A stretch of DNA of 64,000 nucleotides. It comes from JBGUXS01 sp045118155 (GTDB lineage Bacteria; Pseudomonadota; Alphaproteobacteria; CAAHEQ01; UBA3637). This document shows positions 51,820 through 60,114 of the stretch, piece by piece; within the stretch, counting starts at the first letter, position 1, and every line of letters starts with the position of its first letter. The notes under the pieces are model-generated. The model searched no databases. It saw only the letters and a program-made list of their open reading frames with translations, and was not told the DNA's origin. The stretch is from NCBI GenBank assembly GCA_045118155.1, contig JBGUXS010000014.1, positions 1 to 64,000 on the forward strand, in the 5' to 3' direction. A program made the translations under genes and the position numbers.

Positions 51820-53002
51820 AAAAGATTTTCCAATTTTTAAAGAAGGATTTACCTATTTAGATTCGGCGGCATCTACCCAAAAGCCAAAATGTGTTTTAGG
51901 GGCTGTGAATGATTTTTATACCCACTTTTATGCGAATGTGCATAAGGGAACGTGTCAGGCGGCCTTAAAAGCCACGCAGGCCTTTGAAGATGCCCGGCAG
52001 ATGGTGGCCGATTTTTTGCATACAGAATCCAAAAATATTGTGTTCACTCATGGGGCCACGGACAGTATTAATTTAGTGGCATCTGGAATAAAAGCATCTT
52101 TAAAGCCCGGGGATGAAGTGTTGGTATCGGTGGCGGAACATCATGCTAACTTTGTCCCATGGCAACAAATATGTGCTATGACGGGGGCGACGTTTAAGGT
52201 ATTCCGGGTGTTGGATAGCGGGGCTTGGGATTTAGAAGATTTTAATCAAAAATTGACATCAAAAACAAAAATGGTGGCGGTGGCGCAAGTATCTAATGTA
52301 TTGGGGATTAAAAATCCCGTAGATTACGTGATTCAGCGGGCCCATAAACAAGGGGCTTTGGTGCTGATAGACGGGGCACAAAGTGCCGCCCATATGCCAG
52401 TTAATGTGCAAAAAATGGGATGTGATTTTTTTGTTTTGTCAGGGCATAAAATGTATGGGCCAACAGGGGTTGGAATTCTTTATGGACGAACAGAGGCATT
52501 AAACGCTTTGCCCCCGTATCAATTCGGGGGGGATATGATTAAAGAAGTTGCCATAGATCACACAACTTTCCAAGACGGCCCCGCGCGTTTTGAAGCAGGC
52601 ACGCCATCTTTTGTTGGGGCGTATGGGTTAGGGGTGGCCTTAAAGTACTTACAACATATTGGTATGGAAAAGTTAGAGGCCCATGAAGAAAAATTAACTA
52701 AGCTAATTGCTAAAGAATTTAAATCTCGGCCCTGGGTTAAACCGCTAGGGGACATGTCTTTAAAACAAGGGATCGTGGCCTTTACGGTGGTAGATATTCC
52801 CCCAGAAGATATGACGTTTTTCTTGGCAAAGTATAATGTTTGTTTGCGGACAGGTCATCATTGTGCGATGCCCTTACACACCTATTTTAAAACCCCGCAT
52901 ACCTTACGGATTTCATTAGGATTATATAATGATACCAAAGATATTAAAGATTTTATGGGGGCCTTGGATAGGGCTTATGCGTTAATTAAGGGGGCCTTAT
53001 GA
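51812..53002 (+). CDS. sufS: Cysteine desulfurase SufS
   Basis: A group II PLP-dependent cysteine desulfurase of 396 residues, the sulfur source for the SUF system. The PLP lysine is in LSGHKMYGPTGVGILYG (near residue 217), and the catalytic Cys in CLRTGHHCAMPLH (near 356). The N-terminal FTYLDSAASTQKP is typical. It overlaps sufD by 8 and sufT by 4 bp. No sufE or sufU gene is visible in this window. Confidence 0.97.
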   Translation: MLKKDFPIFKEGFTYLDSAASTQKPKCVLGAVNDFYTHFYANVHKGTCQAALKATQAFEDARQMVADFLHTESKNIVFTHGATDSINLVASGIKASLKPGDEVLVSVAEHHANFVPWQQICAMTGATFKVFRVLDSGAWDLEDFNQKLTSKTKMVAVAQVSNVLGIKNPVDYVIQRAHKQGALVLIDGAQSAAHMPVNVQKMGCDFFVLSGHKMYGPTGVGILYGRTEALNALPPYQFGGDMIKEVAIDHTTFQDGPARFEAGTPSFVGAYGLGVALKYLQHIGMEKLEAHEEKLTKLIAKEFKSRPWVKPLGDMSLKQGIVAFTVVDIPPEDMTFFLAKYNVCLRTGHHCAMPLHTYFKTPHTLRISLGLYNDTKDIKDFMGALDRAYALIKGAL

Positions 53003-53445
53003 CGGACGAAAAAGTACAGGCACCTTTAGAATCTGCCCCCCAAGAAGTTTCGGAAGAAAAGACATCTTTGGCGGTGGAAATGCCGGAATTGACCCCTTTT
53101 ACGGCTAAGATGGGGGAACCCTTGGCAGAAGGGGTCCCGCATGCCACGAAAGAAGAAGTTGTGGCGGCTGTTTCTGCGGTACAAGATCCAGAATTGTTGT
53201 TAAGTGTTTATGAATTGGGCTTGATTTATGACATCAAAATGGATGAAAAAGGGGATGTTTTTATTACCATGACGTTGACAAGTCCTAGTTGCCCTATGGG
53301 GGGGGATATGCCCTATTGGGTAGCGGCGGCGGTCAGCTCTGTCCCTGGGGTGGGGTGTGTAGAAGTGTCCCTGACGTTTGATCCACCATGGTCGTTGGAT
53401 AGACTCAGCGATGATGTTAAAATTGCCATGGGCTTGGATGTATGA
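52999..53445 (+). CDS. sufT: MIP18/DUF59-family Fe-S maturation protein SufT
   Basis: A 148-residue protein with an N-terminal flexible acidic part (1-45) and a DUF59 (MIP18) domain: VQDPELLLSVYELGLIYDI, MTLTSPSCPMGGDMP with the conserved Cys, and SLTFDPPW. Members help to mature Fe-S enzymes and often sit at the end of suf operons. It overlaps sufS and yidD by 4 bp each. Confidence 0.9.
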   Translation: MTDEKVQAPLESAPQEVSEEKTSLAVEMPELTPFTAKMGEPLAEGVPHATKEEVVAAVSAVQDPELLLSVYELGLIYDIKMDEKGDVFITMTLTSPSCPMGGDMPYWVAAAVSSVPGVGCVEVSLTFDPPWSLDRLSDDVKIAMGLDV

Positions 53446-53657
53446 AGCGCCTATGCCTGTTTTTTATCAATGTGTATCAGATAAGTATTGGTTGTTTTAA
53501 ACCCCATACATGCCGATTTACCCCGACGTGTTCCGCCTATGCGAAAGAGGCCTTTCAAACGCATGGGGTAATCAAAGGGGGATGGTTAACGGTGCGCCGT
53601 TTGTTGCGCTGTCGCCCCGGGGGAGGATGGGGATATGATCCGGTCCCTAAGAAGTAA
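53442..53657 (+). CDS. yidD: Membrane protein insertion efficiency factor YidD
   Basis: A 71-residue amphipathic protein with the strong family signature CRFTPTCSAYAKEAF, HGVIKGGW, RRLLRCRPGGGWGYDPVP. It aids YidC-dependent membrane protein insertion. It overlaps sufT by 4 bp and lies 76 bp before yidC, which has its own promoter. Confidence 0.95.
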   Translation: MKRLCLFFINVYQISIGCFKPHTCRFTPTCSAYAKEAFQTHGVIKGGWLTVRRLLRCRPGGGWGYDPVPKK

Positions 53658-53669
53658 AAGCCCTTTCCC

Positions 53670-53698
53670 TTGCGTGGGGGAAAAAAGTGTGCTATAAT
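53670..53698 (+). promoter_or_regulatory. Promoter of yidC-engB-mnmE
   Basis: TTGCGT (53670-53675), 17-bp spacer, TATAAT (53693-53698). Confidence 0.7.
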
Positions 53699-53733
53699 CT
53701 CTCTATTCAAACAGCGAAAAAAGGAAGGTTTTG

Positions 53734-55398
53734 ATGGCAAGACATATCAATGAAGAAAAACAAGAACAACGCACTTTGTTTATTGGATTATTATTGGTCA
53801 TTATGTGCGTGATGGGGATGAATTTATTTGCCCCCCGTTCTGTTCCTCAGCCCGCCCAAGAAGAAGCCACGCTTTCCCCCGAAAACGAAACAACTTTGCA
53901 GGCCTTGATTGAAGAAGAAACGATGGGGCGTGTTCTTGCGGTTCCTCAAAAAGAAGCCGTTCCTTTCGCCGTACGCAACCAATTACTATCTGGGCAAATG
54001 CGGGCAGATGGACGATTTATTCAATCCACGTTGCTGACCTATAAAGAAACAACCCAAGCAGATAGTCCCGATGTTCAAGTATTAACCCCGGGTCAATATG
54101 AAACGGCCTTGGATTGGGTTGATCCCAAGGGTTTAAGTACTGCTGGGGCAGATTGGGCTTTCAAAGTGGGGCAGGAACTGACCCCAATGACGCCGGTGGT
54201 ATTGACCTTGACCCAAGGGGATTTGGCAATTGTTCGGACGTTAGCGTTAGATGAAGCGTATATGCTGACGATTACGGACAAGATTAAAAATACAGGGACA
54301 AAGCCACAACATATTAAATTAATGGGGCGGATTGATAAGGCAGAAGGTTCTACCATGACATCTTCGGTCCACGAAGGGGGAATAGGCCTTTATAATGGAA
54401 AGCTGAACGAACAACGATATAGTTCTTTAAAAAAGAAGCCTTATAGTACGACCACCGAAGGGGGCTGGTTGGGCTTTACAGATAAATATTGGCAAACCGT
54501 TTATATTTTAGGACCAGATTTCCAAAATACAGCGGTAAGTATGGCCTACACAGGGGATAAGTACCGAACGACTTTTGAAACGCCCTTTTATCGGTTAAAT
54601 GCGGGGGAAGAATTGACCAAGACTGTCCGTTTGTTCACGGGGGCAAAGACGCTAGAGCTGATCAATGCTTACCAAAAAGACCTGAACATTCCGCGATTTG
54701 ATTTAACGATTGATTTTGGATGGTTTTATTTCTTAACAAAACCATTTTTAACGTTCTTACGGTGGTTATATGCCCTTGTTGGAAATATGGGGATAGCTAT
54801 TTTATTGTTTGCAACCTTGTTAAGGATGGCCTTATTACCGATTGCGACCAAGTCTTATGTCAATATGGCAAAAATGCGCAAAATCCAACCGAAAGTTAAA
54901 TTATTGCAAGAACGGTATAAAGATAATCGCCTTGTCCTGCAACAAGAAATGATGGCGTTATATCGCAAAGAAAAAATTAATCCAGCGGGGGGGTGTTTGC
55001 CTATTTTTATCCAGATTCCCGTATTCTTTGCGCTTTATAAAGTCTTGTCGGTATCAATTTTAATGCGTCAAGCCCCGTTTTTAGGATGGATTCATGATTT
55101 GTCTGCCCCGGATCCGTCATCGGTCTTTACGGCATTTGGGTTGTTGCCGTGGCCAATTCCTGGGTTCTTGGATCTAGGGGTATGGCCAATTTTAATGGGA
55201 TTGACAATGGTCTTACAACAAAAAATGAACCCCGCCCCCACAGATCCAACCCAAGCTAAAATGATGAAAATGCTTCCCATTATTTTTACATTTATGCTGG
55301 GGCGGATGGCGTCCGGTTTGGTGATTTACTGGACATGGAGTAATCTTTTATCTATTGCGCAACAAAAATACATTATGAAAAAAGCGGGGGTAAAATAA
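53734..55398 (+). CDS. yidC: Membrane protein insertase YidC
   Basis: A 554-residue insertase. The first membrane helix (TLFIGLLLVIMCVMGMNLF) is followed by the large periplasmic domain (50-325) and the conserved five-helix core with YALVGNMGIAILLFATLLRM, MAKMRKIQPKVKLLQERYKDN and GCLPIFIQIPVFFALYKVL. A hydrophilic groove Arg would be in LLRMALLPIAT. AAGGAAGG lies before the ATG at 53734; the TTG three bases earlier is unlikely. engB follows immediately. Confidence 0.96.
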   Translation: MARHINEEKQEQRTLFIGLLLVIMCVMGMNLFAPRSVPQPAQEEATLSPENETTLQALIEEETMGRVLAVPQKEAVPFAVRNQLLSGQMRADGRFIQSTLLTYKETTQADSPDVQVLTPGQYETALDWVDPKGLSTAGADWAFKVGQELTPMTPVVLTLTQGDLAIVRTLALDEAYMLTITDKIKNTGTKPQHIKLMGRIDKAEGSTMTSSVHEGGIGLYNGKLNEQRYSSLKKKPYSTTTEGGWLGFTDKYWQTVYILGPDFQNTAVSMAYTGDKYRTTFETPFYRLNAGEELTKTVRLFTGAKTLELINAYQKDLNIPRFDLTIDFGWFYFLTKPFLTFLRWLYALVGNMGIAILLFATLLRMALLPIATKSYVNMAKMRKIQPKVKLLQERYKDNRLVLQQEMMALYRKEKINPAGGCLPIFIQIPVFFALYKVLSVSILMRQAPFLGWIHDLSAPDPSSVFTAFGLLPWPIPGFLDLGVWPILMGLTMVLQQKMNPAPTDPTQAKMMKMLPIIFTFMLGRMASGLVIYWTWSNLLSIAQQKYIMKKAGVK

Positions 55399-56016
55399 AT
55401 GGGCTTGAACATCAACACCCTGTTTACACCGGTTCCAGAGTTTTTACTGGGGGTTGTGGATGAAAAACAATTGCCAACATCGGGATTCCCCGAAATTGCA
55501 TTTGCGGGGCGATCTAATGTGGGCAAATCATCGCTGATTAATGCGGTAACGGGGGTTAAGGGCTTGGCACGGGTATCTTCTACCCCGGGGCGGACGCAAC
55601 AGCTGAATTTCTTTGGCGTGGGGGATAAGTTTAATTTGGTGGATTTGCCTGGGTACGGTTATGCCAAGGCCCCGAAAGCAATGGTGGATAATTGGACGGA
55701 CTTGATTTTGCGATACCTAAAAGGGCGGGCGCAATTGAAACGGGTATTTTTGCTGATTGACAGTCGGCACGGGATTAAACCTGTGGATGAAAATGTGATG
55801 CAAGTGTTGGATACGGCGGCGGTGTTGTATCAATTAGTTTTAACGAAAACGGATAAAATTTCGGGGGCGGAATTGGAAAAGATTTTGGCGGATACCCGTC
55901 AAAAAAGTACACAGCATACCGCTTGTTTCCCAGAAATTTTAGCCACCAGTTCCGAAAAAAAACAGGGCTTAGATACTCTTAAAAAAGCCATTATTCAAAC
56001 GTTGGAGGTTTTTTAA
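55399..56016 (+). CDS. engB: Ribosome biogenesis GTPase EngB (YihA/YsxC)
   Basis: A 205-residue TRAFAC-class GTPase needed for late 50S assembly. G1 is [13 protein letters not shown]3 DLPGYG (in [13 protein letters not shown]), G4 TKTDK and the family's FAGRSN opening is present. The start directly follows the yidC stop and the stop shares a base with mnmE. Confidence 0.96.
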   Translation: MGLNINTLFTPVPEFLLGVVDEKQLPTSGFPEIAFAGRSNVGKSSLINAVTGVKGLARVSSTPGRTQQLNFFGVGDKFNLVDLPGYGYAKAPKAMVDNWTDLILRYLKGRAQLKRVFLLIDSRHGIKPVDENVMQVLDTAAVLYQLVLTKTDKISGAELEKILADTRQKSTQHTACFPEILATSSEKKQGLDTLKKAIIQTLEVF

Positions 56017-57317
56017 TGTCGGCCCCTGATACAATTTACGCCTTAGCATCTGGGGCGGGTAAAGCCGGGGTGGCGGTGATCCGGATTTCGGGACCGGGGT
56101 GCCGACATGTGATTGATGTTTTAACCCCCCTTAAAAAAATTAAGCCCCGTTATGCGTATTTGACGACGTTGCAGTTCCAAGAAAAAAAATTAGATCAAGC
56201 GGTGGTCTTGTTTTTTGAAGGGCCAGCTAGTTTTACGGGGGAAGATGTTTTGGAATTGCACGTCCATGGGGGAACTGGGGTTTTGACATCTATCTTTGAG
56301 GCGTTGGCTAAAATTTCGGGATGTCGGCCGGCTCAAGCGGGGGAATTTTCAAGGCGGGCGGTTCTAAACGGGAAAATGGATTTGACTCAGGCCGAAGGGA
56401 TTATGGACCTGGTTAATGCCGAAACCGAAGCGCAACATAAACAAGCCCTTAGACAAGTCAATGGTGAATTAAAGGAACTCTTAGATTCTTGGCGGACCCA
56501 ATTGGTACGTATCGGGGGATTCCTAGAGGCGTTCATTGATTTTCCCGAAGAAGATATCCCGTCCGAAAAAGAACAAATGATTGAGGAAAAATTGGGGACG
56601 TTGCAAACGGCGATTTTGGATTATTTGGATGATCATCAAGGGGCCCAGCGGTTGCATGACGGGTTTAAAATTGTCTTGTGTGGGCATACAAATGTGGGGA
56701 AATCCAGTTTGTTGAATACCTTGATGAAACGGGAAATGGCGCTGGTTTCTTCTATCCCCGGAACGACCCGGGATGTGGTGGAAGGACACCTTGATATAGA
56801 TGGATTCCCCGTTATTTTATCAGATACAGCGGGTTTAAGGGCGTCAGGGGGTGTTTTAGAACGCCGGGGGATTGACAGGGCTAAGAAAGAAATCCAAGAT
56901 GCCGATTTGGTTTTACATTTAGTGGAAGCTAAAACCTATCCAAAGGTTGAAGAGCTCCCCGTGAAAGCGGACTTAATGTTGACGGTATGGACTAAGGCGG
57001 ACTTACCCAATACGGTGCCGGCCGATGCGTTAAAGATTAGTACGAAAACCGGGGAAGGGGTAAGGGCATTGCTTCATCAGATCAGTCAGATTTTAAAACG
57101 GCATTACGGGACACAGTCGCTGCTGACGCGTCAGCGCTATCGGGTCGCCCTGACCGATTGTGCCGCGGCGTTGGGACGGGCCCTAAAAAATAACGTGTTG
57201 GAATTAAAGGCCGAAGATATCCGTTTGGCCAGTAAAGCCATTGGACGGATTACGGGGCAAATTGAAACCGAAGAACTTTTGGATGTAATTTTTAAAGAAT
57301 TTTGTATTGGGAAATAA
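56016..57317 (+). CDS. mnmE: tRNA uridine-5-carboxymethylaminomethyl modification GTPase MnmE
   Basis: With MnmG, it modifies U34 of certain tRNAs. The 433-residue protein has the formyl-THF-binding N domain (DTIYALASGAGKAGVAVIRISG), the central helices, the G domain with GHTNVGKSSLLN, DTAGLR, and WTKADLP, and the essential C-terminal CIGK (FKEFCIGK). It is placed next to yidC/engB, as in many bacteria. The G2 region has GTTRDVVEG. Confidence 0.97.
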   Translation: MSAPDTIYALASGAGKAGVAVIRISGPGCRHVIDVLTPLKKIKPRYAYLTTLQFQEKKLDQAVVLFFEGPASFTGEDVLELHVHGGTGVLTSIFEALAKISGCRPAQAGEFSRRAVLNGKMDLTQAEGIMDLVNAETEAQHKQALRQVNGELKELLDSWRTQLVRIGGFLEAFIDFPEEDIPSEKEQMIEEKLGTLQTAILDYLDDHQGAQRLHDGFKIVLCGHTNVGKSSLLNTLMKREMALVSSIPGTTRDVVEGHLDIDGFPVILSDTAGLRASGGVLERRGIDRAKKEIQDADLVLHLVEAKTYPKVEELPVKADLMLTVWTKADLPNTVPADALKISTKTGEGVRALLHQISQILKRHYGTQSLLTRQRYRVALTDCAAALGRALKNNVLELKAEDIRLASKAIGRITGQIETEELLDVIFKEFCIGK

Positions 57318-57384
57318 ATACCCCCCTTTACTTTTATTTTTGGGTGCCCTATGTGATAGACGTATTAAAACAAAGGGGGAAAAT

Positions 57385-57957
57385 ATGTCTGTTAAAGGAA
57401 GTCAAACCGAAAAAAACTTACTGGTGGCGTTTGCCGGGGAAGGGCAAGCTAGAAACCGATATACGTATTGGGCTAGTCAGGCGAAAAAAGAAGGGTTGGA
57501 ACAAATCGCGGGGATTTTTGCCTTGACCGCTAATCAAGAAAAAGAACACGCCGAACGGTTTTTTAAGTTCTTGGAAGGTGGGGATTTAACCGTCAGTGGT
57601 ACTTATCCCGCAGGGGTCATCAGCTCCACCCTTGAAAACCTACGGGAAGCTGCTAAAGGGGAAGATTATGAAGGGAATATCTTGTACCCCAGTTTTGCAG
57701 ATGTTGCCGAACAAGAAGGGTTTAAAGAAATCGCGGATGTCTTTCGGTTTATTAGTGTGGCGGAACATGCCCATCAAGAACGATATGAAGATTTTGCTTT
57801 GAATTTGGAACAAGGCCTTGTGTTTAAACGCCCTAAAGAGGTTGTTTGGCAATGCCGAAATTGTGGATACACTGTAGTGGGAACCGAACCCCCAAAATTA
57901 TGCCCATCATGCGCCCATGCCCAAGGATACTTTGAATTAAAAATGCATAATTGGTAA
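57385..57957 (+). CDS. rbr: Rubrerythrin
   Basis: A 190-residue peroxide-scavenging protein of anaerobes. The N-terminal ferritin-like diiron domain has AFAGEGQARNRYTYWA and ANQEKEHAERFF, then EQEGFKEIADVF and AEHAHQERY. The C-terminal rubredoxin-like FeCys4 domain has CRNCGYTVVG and CPSCAHAQGYF. The ATG at 57385 has AAAGGGGG 7 bases upstream. It is consistent with the FprA flavo-diiron protein in defence against oxygen. Confidence 0.96.
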   Translation: MSVKGSQTEKNLLVAFAGEGQARNRYTYWASQAKKEGLEQIAGIFALTANQEKEHAERFFKFLEGGDLTVSGTYPAGVISSTLENLREAAKGEDYEGNILYPSFADVAEQEGFKEIADVFRFISVAEHAHQERYEDFALNLEQGLVFKRPKEVVWQCRNCGYTVVGTEPPKLCPSCAHAQGYFELKMHNW

Positions 57958-57996
57958 GAGGTAAAATCAGCATTGGTTGTTTGGGACAAGCGGAAG

Positions 57997-58098
57997 ATGC
58001 CTGGACCTTGTGCACCGCACAAGGAGGCATGGCATTAAGCCCCTTGTGGGGCAACAATAAAACAACAGGTCACCCCTTTTTTGCGACAGCAAAAAAGG
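57997..58098. other. Three successive hairpins between rubrerythrin and smpB
   Basis: First hairpin: CCTTGTGC / GCACAAGG with an ACC loop, extended by ATGCC / GGCAT (57997-58030). Second: GCCCC / GGGGC (58039-58052). Third: a perfect 10-bp stem CCTTTTTTGC / GCAAAAAAGG (58075-58098). No open frame is seen. They may end the two converging genes, or form a small RNA. The A and T tracts lie within the third stem rather than after it, so it is not a textbook terminator. Confidence 0.5.
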
Positions 58099-58115
58099 CA
58101 TGACAAGAAGATTAG

Positions 58116-58607
58116 TTAGCCACCCCGTTTATTATACGCGCTTAATACACGGCGTTTTTCAATGTTCCATTCGCGTTCTTTGATGGCGGCGCGCTTGTCG
58201 GCTAAGTTTTTCCCGATGGCTAAGGCTAATTTAATTTTGGCATGACCGTGCGTATCAAAAAACAATTCCATGGGAACGGCGGTTTGCCCTTTTTTCGCAA
58301 TCGCCCCACCGATTTTATGAAGTTCTTTTTTCGTCAGCAGTAATTTCCGTGGCCGATTGGGGGATGTTTTTACAAAACTTTTCCCGACGAATTCATACGG
58401 AACAATGTGGGCATTGACTAAGAATAATTCCCCGTCTTCTATAGACGCATAACTTTCGGCGATATTGGCCCGTCCCAAGCGCAACGACTTCACTTCTCCG
58501 CCGGTTAAAACTAGCCCAGCGGTGAACGTTTCTTGGATGATGTAATTAAAGCGCGCTTTTTTATTTTGCGCCACCATCCCCGTGGAAATCAGTTGCTTAC
58601 GATCAGT
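58116..58607 (-). CDS. smpB: SsrA (tmRNA)-binding protein SmpB
   Basis: Delivers tmRNA to stalled ribosomes for trans-translation. The 163-residue protein has the family's VAQNKKARFNYIIQETF, GLVLTGGEVKSLRLGRANIAESYA and the C-terminal KRAAIKEREWNIEKRRVL helix. The ATG at 58607 overlaps the stop of the large upstream gene by 5 bp, so translation may be coupled to it. Confidence 0.96.
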   Translation of the reverse strand, partial: TDRKQLISTGMVAQNKKARFNYIIQETFTAGLVLTGGEVKSLRLGRANIAESYASIEDGELFLVNAHIVPYEFVGKSFVKTSPNRPRKLLLTKKELHKIGGAIAKKGQTAVPMELFFDTHGHAKIKLALAIGKNLADKRAAIKEREWNIEKRRVLSAYNKRGG

Positions 58608-59988
58608 CATTTTGTTTATCAGGCGTTGTTCTAGTTGTGTTAGGTGTGTTAGATGCAGCACCAAGGGAACTTTCTGCACTCGCTGACGGTTGTGTATTTT
58701 GTCCTTGAGAGATATCAGCAGAGGCGTTGCCATTTTGTGGAGTAGTAGATGCTTGTGGTAGATTTTCCGAAGGTGTTCCCCCTTGGGCCTCTTCAGCTTT
58801 CCTTGCTTGTTGGCCTTCCCATATCTTCTTTGTCATCCCGAATGATAAAAGGCCAAGAGTGCCCCCTGCGATCCAAGCAATAACCTTTTTAGAATTTGTC
58901 GCCCAGGTTTCCTCCCCTGCTTTTTCTTTTTTGGACAGGAGCATACCTTTTACAATATTATAACCTGCGGTTACCCCTAAAGCCCCCGCAAGCCCACCAA
59001 TAAGGTTTGGATCATTAAAGTTAAAACCTGCTTGCTGGGGATTCTGGGGATTGTTGGAAGTTTCTGTGCCACCATCAGATGGGGACAACCAAGCCGCGAG
59101 AGCGTTTAATTTATTCCCTGCTGCCTGTCCGAAGTTCCAAATCCCTGTTCCTACTTCCCAAATGGCATAACCTGTTGGTGCAAGAACACCTACAACAGCA
59201 GCTCCCCCTGTGGCTTTCAGAAGTAATCCTTTTTTGGTCCATGCACAACTTAAAACTTTGAGAGATTTATCTCCTCCCCATTTTATCACTCTTCCACCCC
59301 AAAAAGCTTTTTGTGCTACATCTACAGAGCGACCAGAGCTTCGTGCTAATGCATTGACTTGTTCAGTTGCTTCCTGTATTGCAGCACCTACACTTTCTTT
59401 AGAAGACGCGGCGGCAATGCGTTCAGTGAGCTCTGCCCCTATATTATCAAGTTTAGCTCTTGCCTTAGTAGAAAGGCCGTCTCTAAATGCTTTCCGGAAA
59501 TCAGCACCTTGCTTTAGGACGCCTTCGGTAAAGAAATTTTCTAGTTGTTGTTCTGATAAGGATCGTTCTATTGTTTTTGCATCCTTTGATACTTTTTTGT
59601 AAAGATTTTTATGTTCTTTGAAAAAACGTTCTTCAAGGAGTTCTCTTTCATACGAATCTTGTGTTGCATTTATTTTTTTTGTATACTCATTAAAAAGTCG
59701 TTCTTCTTTATCCTCAAAGCTTTTTAGATAGCTCCCTTCAGCAGTAGCAAGATCCAATTGGGCGGTTTTATAAGTCGTTGCTTGATCTGCATGCTTTTCC
59801 ACATTTTTAGAGGTGTCTCTTCCTTTTTGAGCTAACTTTTGCCCCCGACTTTTAGTTTTTTGGAGGTTTTTCCCCGCTTTTGTTGCTTTTGGCGCTGTTT
59901 TTTTAATATCCCTGAGAAAGGTAGCCGCACTCGCCGCTTCTTTTTCTCCTAATCCGAGAAAGCGTAAAAAGGTTTTTGGCTCAGGCAT
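58603..59988 (-). CDS. Large coiled-coil membrane protein, unassigned
   Basis: I do not recognise a family in this 461-residue protein. Residues 1-220 are charged and helical, with a long coiled coil (KEERLFNEYTKKINATQDSY onward). Three hydrophobic segments follow: LLLKATGGAAVVGVLAPTGY, IGGLAGALGVTAGYNIV and VIAWIAGGTLGLLSFGM. The last ~70 residues are low complexity, rich in Gln, Asn, Ser, Thr and Ala. AAGGAG precedes the ATG. It is divergent from the 775-residue gene and overlaps smpB. The neighbouring large gene has a similar style of composition, so the two probably work together. Confidence 0.6.
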   Translation of the reverse strand: MPEPKTFLRFLGLGEKEAASAATFLRDIKKTAPKATKAGKNLQKTKSRGQKLAQKGRDTSKNVEKHADQATTYKTAQLDLATAEGSYLKSFEDKEERLFNEYTKKINATQDSYERELLEERFFKEHKNLYKKVSKDAKTIERSLSEQQLENFFTEGVLKQGADFRKAFRDGLSTKARAKLDNIGAELTERIAAASSKESVGAAIQEATEQVNALARSSGRSVDVAQKAFWGGRVIKWGGDKSLKVLSCAWTKKGLLLKATGGAAVVGVLAPTGYAIWEVGTGIWNFGQAAGNKLNALAAWLSPSDGGTETSNNPQNPQQAGFNFNDPNLIGGLAGALGVTAGYNIVKGMLLSKKEKAGEETWATNSKKVIAWIAGGTLGLLSFGMTKKIWEGQQARKAEEAQGGTPSENLPQASTTPQNGNASADISQGQNTQPSASAESSLGAASNTPNTTRTTPDKQND

Positions 59989-60114
59989 CTTAATCTCCTT
60001 TCGTGTTATATGTCTCCCGTGAAAGTATCATGTTTTAGCAGAATTGTCAAAAAAATATTGTCTATTATCTTTTGGTTTGATATGATAAAATCAAAGTTAA
60101 ACGAAAGGTGAGCT

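Noticed and set aside
57958..58115. tmRNA (ssrA) next to smpB
   Set aside because: No tRNA-like acceptor end, no tag peptide frame and no conserved GGGGxxGAxxxGGxTTCGAC start; only simple hairpins are seen.
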